From Coriobacteriaceae bacterium (GTDB lineage Bacteria > Actinomycetota > Coriobacteriia > Anaerosomatales > SLCP01): a stretch of 32,031 nucleotides of DNA. The stretch covers positions 1 through 32,031 of the forward strand of contig PWVH01000070.1 in NCBI GenBank assembly GCA_003563465.1, read 5' to 3'. Shown one piece after another: positions 31,953 to 32,031 of the stretch. Position 1 is the stretch's first letter; each line of letters starts with the position of its first letter. A program made the position numbers and the translations under genes. The notes under the pieces are model-generated. The model ran no database searches. It was given only the letters and a program-made list of their open reading frames with translations, and was not told where the DNA came from.

Positions 31953-32031
31953 CCCCCACCTCCCGCTCTCATGGTCACGGCCCGCGGCCGCATCCCCTTC
32001 AAGGGTCAGGGCGTCACCGTCTCGGTAGCGA

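Noticed and set aside
31953..32031. Tail of another minus-strand gene at the right edge
   Set aside because: A TGA at 32006-32008 could end an upstream gene, but under 30 bases of it are in the window, so nothing can be said.

Overview
The window looks like a chromosomal segment of an anaerobic, GC-rich actinobacterium, most probably of the Coriobacteriia type. Actinobacterial marks are the lexA / LysM / nrdR neighbourhood with CGAAC-N4-GTTCG LexA boxes, an FHA gene next to an FtsR-type MerR regulator (as in GarA-Rv1828 or OdhI-FtsR), and an RsiG-like c-di-GMP anti-sigma protein. The anaerobic marks are an oxygen-sensitive class III ribonucleotide reductase and a ferredoxin-dependent indolepyruvate oxidoreductase. 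The taxonomic call is inference; there is no rRNA, tRNA, phage, insertion sequence or CRISPR array in the window.

Layout. (1) 1-1430: SOS control region. lexA (minus) and a YneA/ChiZ-like membrane LysM protein (plus) diverge from a region with three LexA boxes. (2) 1490-6110, plus: a dNTP-supply operon, nrdR-nrdD-redoxin-nrdG-dut-NUDIX, behind a pair of NrdR boxes. (3) 6111-6912: a 350-base non-coding stretch rich in inverted repeats, a 41-aa CxxC small ORF, and on the minus strand a 101-aa orphan protein with a perfect LexA box just ahead of its ribosome-binding site. (4) 16887 down to 6976, minus: one long run of genes, iorA-iorB-ACT-livK-(small ORF)-livH-livM-livG-livF-paaK-membrane protein-SH3 protein, which joins an amino-acid ABC importer to 2-oxoacid:ferredoxin oxidoreductase and aryl-CoA ligase enzymes. 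(5) 16978-19356: two divergent secreted wall proteins that share a PcsB/CwlO-like coiled coil but carry different heads (NlpC/P60 and RlpA-like double-psi barrel). (6) 22532 down to 19405, minus: rsiG-like, FHA, ftsR-like, a PD-(D/E)XK-like protein, hpt, apt. (7) 29264 down to 22673, minus: D-Ala-D-Ala carboxypeptidase, then the glycine cleavage genes gcvT-gcvH-gcvPA-gcvPB with a LipM-type octanoyltransferase gene. (8) 29333-30229, plus: a membrane protein with a degenerate GGDEF domain. (9) 31952 down to 30208, minus: a second paaK plus ACT-protein pair.

How the parts fit. Region 2 makes and sanitises deoxynucleotides. Region 4, helped by region 9, probably takes up amino acids and converts them (or arylacetates) between 2-oxoacids and acyl-CoA with ferredoxin as electron carrier. 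The gcv genes feed one-carbon units and need the lipoyl group that the LipM-like enzyme would supply. The RsiG-like protein and the degenerate GGDEF protein point to c-di-GMP signalling. The least explained items are the SOS-controlled orphan gene, the structured region 6111-6459, the RlpA-headed PcsB-like protein, and the small ORFs at 6460 and 12658.
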